A stretch of DNA of 64,000 bases from Streptomyces sp. SCL15-4 (GTDB taxonomy: Bacteria > Actinomycetota > Actinomycetes > Streptomycetales > Streptomycetaceae). Numbering within the stretch: the stretch's first letter is position 1; each line of letters begins with the position of its first letter. The notes under the pieces were generated by a model. It had not been told where the DNA came from. It saw only the letters and a list, made by a program, of their open reading frames with translations, and searched no databases. Below are positions 62,150-64,000 of this stretch, piece by piece. Position numbers and translations under genes: made by a program. The DNA is taken from contig NZ_JAOBTQ010000001.1 of the NCBI RefSeq assembly GCF_033366695.1, positions 6,510,001 through 6,574,000 on the forward strand, given 5' to 3'.

Positions 62150-63172
62150 TCAGCCTTCCTGAAGGGTGGTCAGTCCGTGGTGGATGAAGACGGGAACGAG
62201 GTCGCCGATGCGGTCGAAGCCACGGCCGACCGTCTGGCCGAGCGTGTAGCGGTAGTGGATGCCCTCCAGGATCACGGCGAGCTTGAACCAGGCGAACGCC
62301 TCGTACCAGGAGACGGCCGACACGTCCCGTCCCGAGCGCTCGGCGTACCGCTCGACCAGCTCCCGGGGCGAGGGGTGTCCGGGCGCCTCGGCGGTCGTGG
62401 AGACGGGGGAGTCGGGCATGCCCAGCGGACGGCTGTACATCACCAGCAGGCCGAGGTCGGTCAGCGGGTCGCCGAGCGTGGACATCTCCCAGTCGAGGAC
62501 CGCCTTGATCCTGTCGTCGTCGCCGATCAGGACGTTGTCCAGGCGGTAGTCGCCGTGCACGACGGCCGGGGCGGGGGAGGCGGGCAGGGCGCGGCCGAGC
62601 GCCGCGTGCAGCTCGTCGATGCCCGCCAGGTCGCGGTTGCGGGAGGCGTCCAGCTGCTTGCCCCAGCGGCGCAGCTGCCGGTCCAGGAAGCCCTCCGGGC
62701 GGCCGAAGTCGGCGAGCCGCACCTCCGCCGGGTCCACGGCGTGCAGGTCGACCAGCGTGTCCACCAGGGACAGCACCGCGTCGCGGGTGCGCTCCGGGCC
62801 GAGCGGGACGAGCTGGTCGGCGGTGCGGTACGGGGTGCCCTCGACGAACTCCATCACGTAGAAGGGAGCCCCGAGCACCTCCTCGTCCTCGCACAGCAGC
62901 ACCGGACGCGGCACCGGCACCCGGGTGGGGTACAGGGCGCTGATCACCCGGTGTTCGCGTCTCATGTCGTGCGCGGTGGCCAGCACGTGGCCGAGCGGAG
63001 GGCGGCGGACGACCCACCGCGAGCGGGCGTCGGAGAGCGCGTAGGTGAGGTTCGACCGTCCGCCCTCGATCAGCCGTCCGGTCAGCGGACCGTGCACCAG
63101 ACCGGGGCGCTCGCGGTCGAGCAGGGCGCGCAGCCGGTCCAGGTCCAGCCCGGGCGGGTGGTCGGCGCTCAT
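62150..63172 (-). CDS. Aminoglycoside-phosphotransferase-fold kinase (ACAD10-like)
   Basis: 340 residues. Kinase-like motifs: GGRSNLTYAL (Gly-rich loop), VVHGDYRLDNVLIGDD (catalytic H-G-D-x-x-x-x-N) and AVLDWEMSTLGDPLTDLG (metal Asp). In eukaryotic ACAD10/11 and in bacteria this domain is joined or adjacent to an acyl-CoA dehydrogenase, and phosphorylates 4-hydroxyacyl-CoA for conversion to an enoyl-CoA. Here the two are separate genes, 4 bp apart. The operator at 63215 lies 43 bp upstream of its start. Confidence 0.9.
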   Translation of the reverse strand: MSADHPPGLDLDRLRALLDRERPGLVHGPLTGRLIEGGRSNLTYALSDARSRWVVRRPPLGHVLATAHDMRREHRVISALYPTRVPVPRPVLLCEDEEVLGAPFYVMEFVEGTPYRTADQLVPLGPERTRDAVLSLVDTLVDLHAVDPAEVRLADFGRPEGFLDRQLRRWGKQLDASRNRDLAGIDELHAALGRALPASPAPAVVHGDYRLDNVLIGDDDRIKAVLDWEMSTLGDPLTDLGLLVMYSRPLGMPDSPVSTTAEAPGHPSPRELVERYAERSGRDVSAVSWYEAFAWFKLAVILEGIHYRYTLGQTVGRGFDRIGDLVPVFIHHGLTTLQEG

Positions 63173-63214
63173 ACATCACTCCTAGGGACGGGTGAACAGG
63201 ACCAGACTCATGAT

Positions 63215-63228
63215 GCCGACCGGTCGGT
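63215..63228. promoter_or_regulatory. TetR operator-like palindrome before the phosphotransferase
   Basis: GCCGACCGGTCGGT contains CCGACCGGTCGG, a perfect 12-bp palindrome. It resembles the site at 54212, so one TetR may control both units. Confidence 0.65.
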
Positions 63229-63408
63229 ATGCCGTCCAGTGCAGGAGGGAAGATCGCGCCCGACGTGACACGGCCCACGATAAGCCCGCGGGCTGGCGGA
63301 GGGTGGTCATGGCGCTCATCTGAGGGGGTACGGGGTGGGGACGAACGACGGCCGCGCGCCGGACGGTCCCGGTTGCGTGGCGGACGAGTACCCCGGAGGG
63401 TCGAGGGC

Positions 63409-64000
63409 ATGAAGGGCATCAGCTACCGCCGCTACGGCGGACCCGAGGTGTTGGAGTACGGCGAGCTGCGCGACCCGAAGGTGGGTCCCGACCAGGTGCT
63501 GGTCGAGGTGCGCGCGGCGGCCGTCAACCCGGTCGACTGGAAGTGCCGCGAGGGCTACCTGGACCCGGTGCTGGACGCCGTCTTCCCGGTGGTCCCCGGC
63601 TGGGACGTCAGCGGGGTCGTGGTCCGGCCCGGCCCCTCGGTCACCGAGTTCTCGCCCGGCGACGAGGTCATCGGCTACGTCCGCGAGGACTTCCTCTCCC
63701 GGGGCACCTGCGCCGAGTACGTGGCCGCACCCGTGCGCACCCTGGCCCGCAAGCCGCGGTCGCTGTCCTTCGAGGAGGCCGCCGGACTCCCGCTGGCCGG
63801 CCTCACCGCCTACCAGGTGCTGGTCAAGGCCCTGGAGGTCAAGCGGGGCGAGACCGTCCTGGTGCACGCGGCGGCCGGCGGCGTCGGCTCGCTCGCCGTC
63901 CAGATCGCCGCCCACCTCGGCGCCCGGGTCCTCGGCACGGCGGGCGAGGCCAACCACGACTACGTCCGCTCCCTGGGCGGCGAGCCCGTGGCCTACGGCG
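63409..64000 (+). CDS. NADPH:quinone oxidoreductase-like MDR enzyme (5' part)
   Basis: Begins ATG 63409 after GGAGGGTCGAGGGC and runs off the right edge with 197 codons read. The N-terminus shows YGGPEVLEYGELRDP, VRAAAVNPVDWKCREGY, and VPGWDVSGVVV, then EEAAGLPLAGLTAYQVL and VHAAAGGVGSLAVQIAAHLGARVLGT, the NADPH-binding Rossmann core. It belongs to the zinc-independent quinone oxidoreductase branch: no Cys/His zinc ligands are seen. It is divergent from the acyl-CoA dehydrogenase/phosphotransferase unit and may share the 63215 operator. Confidence 0.88.
   Translation, partial: MKGISYRRYGGPEVLEYGELRDPKVGPDQVLVEVRAAAVNPVDWKCREGYLDPVLDAVFPVVPGWDVSGVVVRPGPSVTEFSPGDEVIGYVREDFLSRGTCAEYVAAPVRTLARKPRSLSFEEAAGLPLAGLTAYQVLVKALEVKRGETVLVHAAAGGVGSLAVQIAAHLGARVLGTAGEANHDYVRSLGGEPVAYG

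Overview
The window is high-GC DNA with GTG starts, many ATGA/GTGA stop-start overlaps, rare TTA codons and a typical Streptomyces gene set: a SepF-like division protein, a streptogrisin protease, a GDSL lipase, a class F sortase, SoxR and many TetR/GntR regulators. It reads as a stretch of Streptomyces chromosome. From memory, unverified, the gene order resembles the S. coelicolor chromosome around SCO1750 to SCO1680. No tRNA, rRNA, CRISPR array, transposase or phage gene was seen. Both edges cut genes: a glutaryl-CoA dehydrogenase-type enzyme on the left and a quinone-oxidoreductase-type enzyme on the right.

Region by region. 1-1000: the acyl-CoA dehydrogenase end and a convergent sepF-like gene. 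1.2-9.5 kb: a solute-binding lipoprotein gene preceded by a cysteine-ending leader peptide and a hairpin, divergent from permease, FAD/NAD(P) protein, ATPase, two luciferase-like monooxygenases (one with a TTA codon) and DUF1684. This is best read as a sulfur-regulated uptake and oxidation locus. 9.7-16.3 kb: streptogrisin B-like protease, dnaE2 plus a degenerate Y-family polymerase behind a LexA-like box, and a secreted lipase. 16.5-25.7 kb: small enzymes and regulators, GDSL lipase and a Ser/Thr kinase. 26-31.5 kb: CoA transferase, DrrAB-like exporter with a divergent TetR and two matching operators, a nucleotidyltransferase and an orphan type ISP restriction C-terminal-like protein. 31.5-38 kb: GntR regulator, homogentisate dioxygenase with a large inverted repeat, metal-citrate transporter and MFS exporter. 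38-39.7 kb: surface protein plus class F sortase, followed by a 21-bp tandem repeat and a 23-bp hairpin. 39.7-46.4 kb: aldehyde and alcohol dehydrogenases, acyl-CoA dehydrogenase, MaoC and TetR genes. 46.5-54.2 kb: SoxR, a BKACE enzyme, a penicillin acylase-type enzyme and a NamZ-type muramidase. 54.2-64 kb: short-chain dehydrogenase, acyl-CoA ligase, TetR, PLP decarboxylase, PucR regulator (TTA codon), acyl-CoA dehydrogenase, phosphotransferase and oxidoreductase.

The most coherent result is regulatory. Three TetR genes of the lipid/acyl-CoA regions each lie near a pair of matching palindromes at separated promoters (39655 and 43630; 45213 and 46397; 54212 and 63215). A fourth TetR faces a drug exporter carrying two near-identical palindromes 43 bp apart. 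These suggest local circuits linking genes up to 9 kb apart. All functions are inferred from sequence reading alone.
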